Source of the DNA: Isotricha intestinalis
Lineage: Eukaryota; Ciliophora; Litostomatea; Vestibuliferida; Isotrichidae
DNA: 25,372 nucleotides
Reading direction: 5' to 3'
Assembly: GCA_023807065.1 (NCBI GenBank)
Contig: JAJJLU010000048.1
Coordinates: 1 to 25,372, forward strand
Numbering within the stretch: the first letter of the stretch is position 1; each line of letters opens with the position of its first letter. The notes below the pieces were generated by a model, which was not told the origin of the DNA, did no database searches, and worked only from the letters and a program-made list of their open reading frames with translations. The position numbers and the translations under genes were made by a program. Shown in pieces: positions 8,902-17,261 of this stretch.

Positions 8902-9487
8902 ATGTCATTTTTTGGTCTAACTGCCTTTGGTCCAGAATCATTAGTAAAATCAACATTAGTAAACTCAGGATGTAATAAAATAAATATATAATCCAAACAA
9001 AAAAAAATTAGGTTTTAATTTATATTTCGACTCAGATTACCAAAGAGGATATTCAGAAGTTCAAAAAAAATATGGTGTTGTAAAATTAAAACATATGGCA
9101 GAATTAATGACATATACAATGGGATTTCCTCCTTTAGAAGAAGAAGTAGCAACTTTTGTTCAATTTTCAGGGAAACAAAATCCAGAAGATACATTATCAT
9201 ATGAAGAATTAATTAATATTTTAAATGTTATTAGAGAAAAATTAAATGAAACTGCCAAACTTTCTTCTCAATTTACTTCATATAATCATTTAACTTTAAT
9301 GAATGAAATGCATAAAGCTAAAGAAGTTGATCCTAATGTTTACTTTAAAAGCCCTTGTAGTGCTGGAATGAATTATGGATTTTATCAATTCCAAGATAGA
9401 GATTTAAATAAGGAAAAGTTTCCTAAAAGAAAATGTGATGAAACTAAATATCAAGAAAAATATATTATGAGTGGATTTGGACAATAA
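8902..9487 (+). CDS. Small EF-hand-like protein, possibly axonemal
   Basis: Exons 8902-8971 and 9012-9487 join across a 40-nt GT...TAG intron to give 181 residues; the first exon encodes MSFFGLTAFGPESLVKS and a few more. The middle (about 45-100) resembles a calmodulin half with degenerate loops: LKHMAELMTYTMGFPPLEEE then DTLSYEELINILNVIREKL. No loop has the full acidic Ca-binding set, so calcium binding is doubtful. The C-terminal third is rich in Tyr, Phe, Gly and Lys, ending YQEKYIMSGFGQ, a style seen in small proteins bound to axonemal microtubules. That role is a guess. No named family is recognised. It starts 79 bases after ATG4 on the same strand. Confidence 0.68.
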
Positions 9488-10232
9488 GTTAATCAATTTA
9501 TTTGATGTGTTAAAATTTATTATTATTTGTTTTCTTTTTTTTAATTTTAAAAAAAGAAATATTAAAAATATATATTTTAATTGTTTATTTTTAATAAATA
9601 TAATTCAAAAAAAACAAGAAATTCTATGTGGAATTAAAATTTAGTATATATGATTTTACAATTTATTTCTTTCTAAATTCTGTTCATTTATAAATAATAG
9701 TTAATTTCTTTTTTTTAAATAAACGAATTATTGATTTTTTTTTAATTGATAAACCCTTTTTAATATAATCTTTCTTGAAATATGACCAATTTTTTTTTCT
9801 TAAAATAATTCTTCCTTCACAATTATTTATTTTTTGTAAAGAATTTATTAATTTTATGATAATTCATATATGAAATTTCCTTCTTTTATGAGATCAATTT
9901 AATTATAATTAATTGAAGTTTATTGGAATTAGTAAATATGATTTCATGAATTATTATTGTCTACTATATTAAAACTAATATTTATTATTTTTTAATAATA
10001 AAAATTTTAACTAATCTACTTTATAATTTTAATTTCAATTATTATATTCTTATTTTTAGATTCTCATTAAAAGAAGAATAATAAATATAAATATATATAA
10101 TAATTAGAATAGCATTTTTTTAATCTTTTTATTATCTAAAAAAACATTCAATTTTATATATCAATAAAATTACAAGTATTGTTTATTAATTTTATACATG
10201 CCTAAAAATAAAAAAAATATCAATTATATTAT
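9488..10232 (-). pseudogene. Intergenic gap with short coding-like relic
   Basis: No intact gene in this 745-base gap. On the minus strand 9863-9687 is free of stops for 59 codons and reads LINSLQKINNCEGRIILRKK then NWSYFKKDYIKKGLSIKKKS, with a TGA where Trp could stand and a TAA soon after. It has no start codon context and is basic and low in complexity. It may be a relic or chance. The remaining sequence (9900-10232) shows nothing beyond A/T-rich spacer. Confidence 0.28.
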
Positions 10233-12029
10233 TTAAGCAGGATAATGAATAATAAAATGTGTTTTTTCTTTTGGATTAAAAGCCCCAGTTAATTTTTTTT
10301 TTTCATCCATAACATATTTTTTTTTTATTAACCATTCTAATCCAGTAATATTACCATAACTATCAAAAATTTTTTCTTCCTTAAAAACTTCATCATCTTC
10401 TTTACCAGTTAAAATATTTTCTTTTAAAATATACATAGTTTGATAAGCTTCTTGTTTAATTTTATTTTGTTCTTTAATATATTTCATTTTTTCTTCTAAC
10501 ATATCAATTGCATTTGGATTAGGTTTATTTAATATTCTATCTTGATATAAAATTTGTTTAAAACAATCTCTATATTCTTCTTTACAAGAATAAGGAATTA
10601 ATTTTAATTTTCTTACATATTCATCTTCTTGAGATATAATTTCTTTCTTTTTTTTATTAACTTTTATTTTAGGTTTTGATAATTTATTTGCTAATTTTAA
10701 TAAAATTGCCTCATTTTTTTTTTTGGGTTTTTTACTTTGTTCTTCAATTGTTTTCTTAATTGCATCTTCAATAATAATACCATCACTTAAAATTTCTTTT
10801 ATTTTATCCTTTATAATAATATTATTTTTTTCTTCAGAAAAATTAGTTCTGCTATTATTAAAAGTATTAAATTTACTATTATTAATACTATTAGAGCAAG
10901 TATAATAATAATTATTATTTCTAGTATAATGATTTTCATTATTTATTTGTGTTAAAGGAAAAGTATTAAAATCATTACTTTTAGGTAAAGAAAAAGTAAC
11001 TCTTGAAGTTTTAGGTCTTGATTTTGCAGAACAAGCTGCTGTTCTATTTTGAGAAATGTCATATTTATCATTTTTATCAATTGTTTTTTTTAATGTTGAT
11101 GAAGATAAAGTAGAATTTTTATTTTTATTTTTTTCATTAATTTGAAAGAAAAAATCCTCAAAATTCGTATTTTTTAAACTAAATTTTTTTTCTTTATTAC
11201 AATATGATTTTTTAGTAAAACCAATAGGAGAAAAAGTTTTAGAAAAAACTGTAGAAAAACCTAATTTTCTTTTATCATTTGAATAATCTAAACTTGGATT
11301 ATATAAAGTTTTTTCTTTTTCTCTTTGAAACATAAAAGATGGTTTATCTTTTATAGCAGAAATAACAGTATGAATATCAATTATTTTTCCTTCATGATAT
11401 ATATCATTAATTTTTAAATAATTATTTATTCTTCTTAATTTTTTTAATAAAGGTTTATCTAATTGACATTGTTCATCATCATATTCAATATCACTATTTG
11501 AATCATCACTATAATATTTTTTCTTTTTTTTCTTTTTTTTATTATTTTTTTTATTCTCTGGTAAAGGATAAAAACCTTCATTAATTCCTATTAATTTTGC
11601 TATTTTATGATTAAGTTTAAAAATCTTTTGAGAAAGTAATCTTAATGCTGCTGAATCTCTTGTTAATACTAAAATCTTTTTTAATCTTGTTCTTTCTTTA
11701 CATAAAAAATTTATTTCTACTTTTCTTTTTTTATCTGACATTTTTTTTTCTATTTTTTTTTCCTTTTCTTTAAAAAGTTTATTTATTCCTGCTCTTGGAT
11801 TTTTATAAGGTTCTTTAAATACAGAATGCCTTTTTGATCTTTGAGGTGATGTTCTTTCTGTTGTTAAATTTGAATTTGTGGAAAAAGCTATTAATGATGA
11901 TCTTTTTTGTCTTTTTTTTTTTGAAGTTGTATTTATTTCTTTTATTTCTTTTTTATTATTTATATTATTCTGATTCTCCACTTTTGATAAATCTAATTTT
12001 AATTTTAATTCTTTTTGTTCTTTATTCAT
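10233..12029 (-). CDS. Lys/Asn-rich protein, unknown
   Basis: 598 residues, intronless and uninterrupted, starting MNKEQKELKLKLDLSK. The protein is strongly basic. Visible parts: a Ser/Arg-rich N-terminal region with TTERTSPQRSKRHSVFKEPY; a helical segment with CKERTRLKKILVLTRDSAAL; an octa-Lys run followed by an acidic patch (YYSDDSNSDIEYDDEQ, about 170-190); a long Asn/Ser/Thr-rich middle; and a C-terminal quarter that looks folded, with EYVRKLKLIPYSCKEEYRDC and FDSYGNITGLEWLIKKKYVM. No transmembrane segment or signal peptide. No family is recognised. The Ser/Pro/Arg patches could be phosphorylation sites, but nothing here fixes a function. Confidence 0.7.
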   Translation of the reverse strand: MNKEQKELKLKLDLSKVENQNNINNKKEIKEINTTSKKKRQKRSSLIAFSTNSNLTTERTSPQRSKRHSVFKEPYKNPRAGINKLFKEKEKKIEKKMSDKKRKVEINFLCKERTRLKKILVLTRDSAALRLLSQKIFKLNHKIAKLIGINEGFYPLPENKKNNKKKKKKKKYYSDDSNSDIEYDDEQCQLDKPLLKKLRRINNYLKINDIYHEGKIIDIHTVISAIKDKPSFMFQREKEKTLYNPSLDYSNDKRKLGFSTVFSKTFSPIGFTKKSYCNKEKKFSLKNTNFEDFFFQINEKNKNKNSTLSSSTLKKTIDKNDKYDISQNRTAACSAKSRPKTSRVTFSLPKSNDFNTFPLTQINNENHYTRNNNYYYTCSNSINNSKFNTFNNSRTNFSEEKNNIIIKDKIKEILSDGIIIEDAIKKTIEEQSKKPKKKNEAILLKLANKLSKPKIKVNKKKKEIISQEDEYVRKLKLIPYSCKEEYRDCFKQILYQDRILNKPNPNAIDMLEEKMKYIKEQNKIKQEAYQTMYILKENILTGKEDDEVFKEEKIFDSYGNITGLEWLIKKKYVMDEKKKLTGAFNPKEKTHFIIHYPA

Positions 12030-12112
12030 TTTTTTATTATTTTAGTTTCTATTTTTATTTTAAAATATTTGATAATTAAATCAAATTTTTTTATTTATTA
12101 TATATAAAATGA

Positions 12113-12394
12113 AAGCAAAATAAATATCGTTATCTCAAAATTAAATCTTTTCAATATGAAAAAAGATTTATGAATAAAATTGTAAATGAATTAAAATTAA
12201 AATACACAAATTTATTTACATACTCAAAATATCAAATTGAAGAATTAATCAATGATATAAAAAATAATATCAAATTAAGCATATTCCCTTAAGATTTGGA
12301 TTATCCTTTCATCTTATTAAAAAAAATTTTAAAAAAATCATTAACTAATTAAAATCCAAGTTTAAAATACTTAATAATTACTAAAAGTAAATAA
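12113..12394 (+). pseudogene. Coding relic with two in-frame TAA codons
   Basis: From 12113 to the TAA at 12392-12394 one frame reads 94 codons with only two internal stops (TAA at 12290 and 12350). It runs KQNKYRYLKIKSFQYEKRFM, NKIVNELKLKYTNLFTYS, KYQIEELINDIKNNIKLSIF, a Pro then the first TAA, DLDYPFILLKKILKKSLTN, the second TAA, NPSLKYLIITKSK. Gln would fit at both stops. There is no ATG at the head; the codon before it is TGA. No GT...AG interval removes the stops. It sits between two divergently transcribed genes (10233-12029 minus and 12526-13737 plus), where the rest of the 496-base gap holds only A/T-rich leader. A dead gene fragment is the best reading. Confidence 0.42.
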
Positions 12395-12525
12395 AATCTA
12401 TTAATTCTTTTTTATTTACTTTTCTAAATTTAAATTTACTTAAAATAAAATAAAATAAAATATTAATTTTTATAATATTGAACAAGTTTAAAAAAATAAA
12501 CTAATATAAAATATAACTAATAAAA

Positions 12526-13737
12526 ATGGAAAATTCAGAAATAAATCCAAAACATGAACAATATCAAAGTGATTTATCATCTACAATATTAAAAACTTTT
12601 GATGATAAATATTCTCAAGACAAAGCAAGATTAGAAGAAATAGCTATTCAAAAGCAAAAAGAACAAATATTTAAATTAGAAAAAGAACTTAAAATAGATA
12701 TTGAGAATTTATCAGATATAATTCAAAAAATTTTTGATAAAGTAAGAAGAGATTACGTATCAACTTTTACGACCTTTATGGATACTGTTAGAAAAGATTT
12801 AAAATTAAAATTAGAACAAATGGAAAAAATTGAAGAAGAAAAAAGAAAAATAAATGATATTCGTTTAATAAAATGTGAAAGAGATTATTTTAGACAAGAA
12901 TCAATAAGAATGAATAATTTATGTAAAAATTTAAAAACAAAGATTGATGATATGACTTTAAGAATGAAAATATTATCAGATGAAGTTAATAATGTTACTA
13001 TTAAATGGAAAGATTCAGAAATTGCAAATAAACAATTAGTATTAGAGTTAGAAAAAAATATTGAAAATCATAAAGAATTAGAAAATGAAATGATTCAAAT
13101 GAAAGATTTACTCCAAAAAGAAAATTTTGAAAATAATAATAATGAAAAATCCTTTTTAAATTCCACAAGAGAAGATGATGATTATTCTAAAGAAAAATTA
13201 ATATATATGGTTGAAAAGTTAAGAGCTGATTTAAAAAAAGAAAAAATTAAAAATAGTAAAACATTAGGTGAGTTAAATAAAATATTATTAGAAAAAAATA
13301 AATTGGAAAATATTTTTATTGATTGTGTTGAAGAAACAAGAAAAAATATTTTTAATAGAAGATTAAAAGATAATTTAATTTATAATAATAAAAAAAAAGT
13401 TTTAGATTCTTATAAAAATATTAATATTAATAGTAAATATGATAGTTTTTTACCCTCTGATAAAAAGGCAATTTTAGAAAATTTCGTTTTTAATGATGAA
13501 GTAAGTAATATTATCAGAGAAACTATTTTTAATAAACCTAAAAAAGATAAAGAAATATCTGATATGAATAAAAAAATGATGGATAAAATTAACTTAGGTG
13601 ATAAAGGAAATAATATTAATGTGGTTGATCATACAAAAAGTTCTTTTTATAAAACTGGAAGAATGACAATGACTCATTTTAATAAAAAATTTGGAACATC
13701 TTCTCCTTTATCCTTTCCAATGCATGTTGTTAAATAA
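12526..13737 (+). CDS. Coiled-coil protein, cilium/basal-body style
   Basis: 403 residues, intronless, starting MENSEINPKHEQYQSDLSS after an A-rich leader. Residues about 30-270 are continuous coiled coil with the segment IKCERDYFRQESIRMNNLCK (about 115-134), a pattern (ERDxFRxE) met in several coiled-coil proteins of centrioles and cilia. An Asn-rich break follows (about 205), then a second helix. The C-terminal 120 residues are not coiled coil and end KFGTSSPLSFPMHVVK. No membrane segments. Placement at the basal body or axoneme is inferred from the style only; no named family is recognised. Confidence 0.72.
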   Translation: MENSEINPKHEQYQSDLSSTILKTFDDKYSQDKARLEEIAIQKQKEQIFKLEKELKIDIENLSDIIQKIFDKVRRDYVSTFTTFMDTVRKDLKLKLEQMEKIEEEKRKINDIRLIKCERDYFRQESIRMNNLCKNLKTKIDDMTLRMKILSDEVNNVTIKWKDSEIANKQLVLELEKNIENHKELENEMIQMKDLLQKENFENNNNEKSFLNSTREDDDYSKEKLIYMVEKLRADLKKEKIKNSKTLGELNKILLEKNKLENIFIDCVEETRKNIFNRRLKDNLIYNNKKKVLDSYKNININSKYDSFLPSDKKAILENFVFNDEVSNIIRETIFNKPKKDKEISDMNKKMMDKINLGDKGNNINVVDHTKSSFYKTGRMTMTHFNKKFGTSSPLSFPMHVVK

Positions 13738-14622
13738 ATATTTTTAATTTTTTATCTAAATATGAGATTTTATATTTTTAATAAATTTTTTTTGAAGATA
13801 TAATAGAATTTATTATTGATGTAATGGTAAATGAAGAATAAAAATATTTTAACCTGCATTAAAAATTTAATATCAAAAATAAAAAAATTTCAAAGAAAGA
13901 AAACAAATATATTAAAGGAAAAATTTTTTTAAAGGAATTATTTAGAGTTTTTATATGATTATTTTTAAACTCAATAAAGGTTTTTTTATTTTTCAAAATG
14001 CTCCTTTTCTAATTCTATTTATTGGTTTAAATTATATATTCTCATGGTTATATTTCATTTTATAAAATTGATAATTATGAATTGGAAATATAAAAAGATT
14101 ATTTAAAGAAAATAAAAAGAATTTAAGCATTCTAATTAATATGAAAAATGAAATTGAAGATTTTATTAATCATTTGTTTTTAATGAATGATAATCATTCT
14201 ATTTATTATATATGATTATTTCTTTTAATAAAATAATGAAAATAATAAATATAAATCTAAATGATAGAATTAATCAATTTAAAATTAGAACAATATTAAA
14301 CATATAATAAACTTTTTTTCATTAAATAAAATTATATAAAATAATTTGAAAAAAAATTATAATTTTATTTTCTAAAATTTCCAAATAATTTTAATTTCTT
14401 AATCTCTTCAAATATTTTTTGAATATATTAATAATATTTGAATATAAAATAATTAATTTAAAAACTTTATATTTATTTATAAAAAAATATCAAATAATAT
14501 TTAGTTATTTCTATTTCAGTTAAAAAAATAATTATTTAGAAAAAATTTATCAAGTTTTTCATTTCTTTTCTTATAACAAATTTTGACCAAATTATTAATA
14601 ATTTTAAATAAATTTCTTTAAA
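13738..14622 (+). other. Intergenic gap with weak coding-like pieces
   Basis: This 885-base gap has no intact gene. Plus-strand pieces read like protein between 13831 and 14212: MKNKNILTCIKNLISKIKKF from ATG 13831 (33 codons to a TAA), a hydrophobic FQNAPFLILFIGLNYIFSWL in another frame, and KRLFKENKKNLSILINMKNE then IEDFINHLFLMNDNHSIYYI in the frame open from 14081 to 14212. Stops and frame changes separate them. A decayed membrane protein is possible; chance is not excluded. From 14230 to 14622 I see only A/T-rich spacer. Confidence 0.25.
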
Positions 14623-15345
14623 ATGGAAAAAAACATTGAAAAACCAACAATGATAATTTTAAAAAATTCAAAAGATAATATTCTGAACTATATAATAAAT
14701 TCATTAAATGAAACAAACAACCAAATAATTGAGTTTTATTATAAAAATATTTTAAATCCTGAAGAAAATATGAATAAAGAAAAAGAATCATTAAATGATA
14801 AAAACATTAATTTAGAATTTAAAAAAGCTTTCTCACTTTCAGAGAACTTAACTTTTGATGAAAAAGAATTAATAAATAATATTAATAACATATCAAATGA
14901 ACATATAAAAACAATAAATCAATTAATAACTCAATTAGATTATAATATATTAATTGAAGATGAAGAAGAAACAATTAAAACAATTTATAACTCAAATACT
15001 TTTGAAGATGATATAATAGATGATGATAATTTAAATGAATATGATGAAAATAATTTAGAAATGCGTTTTAATAAATATCAATTCACAGAAAGTTCTAATA
15101 ATGAAGTTTTCAATGAAGTTGATTTAACTAGATTAAGTGAATTTAGACAAGATTCTAAAACAAAATTTGATTTAATTGAAAGAGAATTTAAAACTAATTT
15201 TATTATTAATAAAAATCCTTTCAAGAGAATAGATAAAAAAAGAAATTTTACTTTGCCTAATCAAAAAATTCATCCTAAAAATAATTATTTTCTTGAGAAT
15301 AATAATAGTAATAAAAATTCTAAAAAAAATTGTAATATTTATTGA
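14623..15345 (+). CDS. Acidic hypothetical protein, possible CaaX tail
   Basis: 240 residues, intronless, starting MEKNIEKPTMIILKNSKDNI. The first two thirds are acidic and mostly helical, with an Asp/Glu-rich stretch (EDDIIDDDNLNEYDENNLEM, about 128-147). Then comes EVDLTRLSEFRQDSKTKFDL, and a basic Asn/Lys-rich tail ending KKNCNIY. The last four residues have the Cys-aliphatic pattern of a prenylation (CaaX) box behind a polybasic stretch, so membrane attachment is conceivable. It is the only gene in the window that stops at TGA; read-through would add ten residues to a TAA and destroy the CaaX tail. No family is recognised. Codon use resembles the neighbours. Confidence 0.6.
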   Translation: MEKNIEKPTMIILKNSKDNILNYIINSLNETNNQIIEFYYKNILNPEENMNKEKESLNDKNINLEFKKAFSLSENLTFDEKELINNINNISNEHIKTINQLITQLDYNILIEDEEETIKTIYNSNTFEDDIIDDDNLNEYDENNLEMRFNKYQFTESSNNEVFNEVDLTRLSEFRQDSKTKFDLIEREFKTNFIINKNPFKRIDKKRNFTLPNQKIHPKNNYFLENNNSNKNSKKNCNIY

Positions 15346-16104
15346 AAAAATTTAATTCATTCAATATATAGTTTTTAATTTATATAAATTTTAAAGTTAT
15401 TTCAATTAACTATTCAATCATATTTTTGAAACAGTTTCTACTTTTGAAAAATGAAATAATAAATGTAAGGATGAATAGAAGTATGATTATAACTTTGATT
15501 ATTTATTTTATACTTTTTTACTTCAATTATAAACAATACCATATTTATTTTTTTTTCTTTGTAATTTTCATTAATGGAATTTTTTATTATTATAGGAAAA
15601 ATAATATTTATATTATTATATTTTGTTTAAAAAATATATTTCTTTGAAATCATCTATATTTAAATATATATTACGTATAATCTAACTTTGATTGAATAGT
15701 TCATTTTTTAATCTAGTTTTTCTTTTTTTGGCATAATACTTTTTATTTATTATTTATTGGTTTTCTTAATTTTATGTCATTTATTTTCATATTCTCAATT
15801 TATTGATATAATCTCTTATGAATACTTTAATATAATTATTTTTTTAGATAAATCTTAAAGTAAATTCTCATCTTTTTTTATTTATTATAATTCTCATAGT
15901 CTTTATAATATCAAACATAAAATATATAAAATATAAAAATAATATAATAAAAATAATAATTCTATTTTTAAAAATAGATCATTAACAATAATTTTACAAT
16001 TTTTATTAACCCCAAAAAGGCATTTATTTTTTGTTAATATTATTATTATTATATTGAGATCAATTTAAAACTTTTAAAGAGTATTATATAATAAGAAACT
16101 CAAT
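15346..16104. other. A/T-rich intergenic sequence
   Basis: No convincing gene. A plus-strand frame at 15426-15647 has no upstream ATG and reads as Ile/Phe/Tyr-rich. The opposite strand over 15620-15432 is also open and reads NSINENYKEKKINMVLFIIE and SYNHTSIHPYIYYFIFQK, so neither can be trusted. Bases 15961-15978 form a perfect 18-base palindrome around TTTTTAAAAA. Confidence 0.3.
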
Positions 16105-16460
16105 TAACATTTAAAAGAATAAATGAATTTTAAATAGTATAAAAGAGTTGGAAAACATTTTATGAGATGCAGAATTTCTTAGGGATAATCTTTATCATCT
16201 TTAATAAAAATCCCTCAAATAAATAAATATTATAAAAAGAAAGATATTTATGAATATTTTTATATATAACTTCAGTTCCAATAACAATTGATTTACTTAA
16301 TTCAAAAATATCAATTTTATCAATTTCATATTCGACTTTTCCTTTTTATCCATCTTTAATTCTTTTATAAATATAATATTTAAAACCAAATTAATAAAAC
16401 TTTCTGAGATATCATATTCAATTAATTCATTATAAGTTAAAATATTAATTTTTCACTTAA
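16105..16460 (-). pseudogene. Coding relic with frameshifts, minus strand
   Basis: The minus strand reads NILTYNELIEYDISESFIN, then after a one-base frame change FGFKYYIYKRIKDG, a TAA (16348-16346), KGKVEYEIDKIDIFELSKSI and VIGTEVIYKNIHKYLSFYNI followed by YLFEGFLLK. The second frame stays open for 61 codons (16345-16163). A further frame change continues as DDKDYP, TAA, EILHLIKCFPTLLYYLKFI. Stops stand where Gln would fit. The mixed, non-repetitive composition makes this one of the better relics in the window, but no family is recognised. Confidence 0.42.
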
Positions 16461-16489
16461 TTCTTTATTTATTTCTTTTATTGGGATTT

Positions 16490-16882
16490 TTTTTAAAATT
16501 ATATTGATGACATCTTTTTTTTTGAATTATATTTTAATATTCAAGGAGTAAGCTTTATTGAAAAATTATTAAATAAAATGGTATTTTATATACAACTTCT
16601 AAATGATTATAAAATTTGTTTTAAAGATAAAACACAAAGAAAAAGAAAAATTAATAATAAATATATCAATGATAGATTTAAAAGTTAATAAAAGATGAAG
16701 AAAATTTAAAAATTAATGAATAAATAGAATCAAGTAGAAAAAGAATTTATTCTCAATTTAAAAATTTTATTAATTTTTTAAATCAAAATTTAAATAAAGA
16801 TTTATCTATTATCAAAATAAATAAATCTAATAATAAACGGTTTAATCTTTTAATATATTTGAGAAAAATAAATAATATTTAA
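16490..16882 (+). pseudogene. Gene fragment with a usable 44-nt intron
   Basis: A plus-strand frame reads YIDDIFFFELYFNIQGVSFI, EKLLNKMVFYIQLLNDYKIC, FKDKTQRKRKINNKYINDRF and is then cut by stops. Removing a GT...TAG interval of 44 nt (16684-16727) restores frame and continues SSRKRIYSQFKNFINFLNQN, LNKDLSIIKINKSNNKRFNL, LIYLRKINNI to a TAA at 16880-16882. From the internal ATG 16578 this would be an 86-residue protein. Because the frame already reads like protein upstream of that ATG, with a TAA and no acceptor site further up, I prefer a 5'-truncated gene fragment. A genuine small gene cannot be excluded. The remaining bases up to 17261 hold only A/T spacer and an AT repeat. Confidence 0.42.
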
Positions 16883-17095
16883 ATTATTAAATAAAATAAA
16901 AAATCCATATTGAATTATTAATATGAAGTAATTTTATTTGAAAATCTTTATTTTCTTAAATTCTTTTTAAAGAATAAATTGTTTGATGGATTATCTAATA
17001 ATTATATTTACAATTTAATAATATTTTTTTCAAAATTTATTTAAATAATTTTGAATCAGTACATTGATTAGTTTTTATAAAGATATTATGTTTGA

Positions 17096-17178
17096 TATAG
17101 ATATATATATTATTTATATATTTATCATATATATATATATATTTGATATATCTATTTATTTTATATATATTTATATTT
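17096..17178. repeat. AT-dinucleotide tract
   Basis: Imperfect (AT)n and TTTATAT repeats with almost no G or C, in the upstream region of the PIG-V gene. Probably a microsatellite that expands and contracts; any promoter role is unproven. Confidence 0.6.
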
Positions 17179-17261
17179 CTATTAAATATTATTTTCTTTA
17201 AAAAATTAATTTAAACCTTTAATAAGATTATATATGTAATATTAATCAAATAAAAAATCAA

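Noticed and set aside
11834..12079. Plus-strand Leu/Phe-rich frame over the start of the Lys-rich gene
   Set aside because: Antisense shadow of Lys and Asn codons, with no family features.
15426..15647. Plus-strand 73-codon frame, Ile/Phe/Tyr-rich
   Set aside because: No ATG at its start, extreme low complexity, and the opposite strand is equally open over most of it.
15650..16000. Apparent minus-strand protein with many TAA codons
   Set aside because: About one stop in ten codons, which is what random sequence of this composition gives.
17096..17178. AT tract as a replication origin
   Set aside because: Nothing beyond A/T richness supports it, and much of the chromosome is equally A/T-rich.
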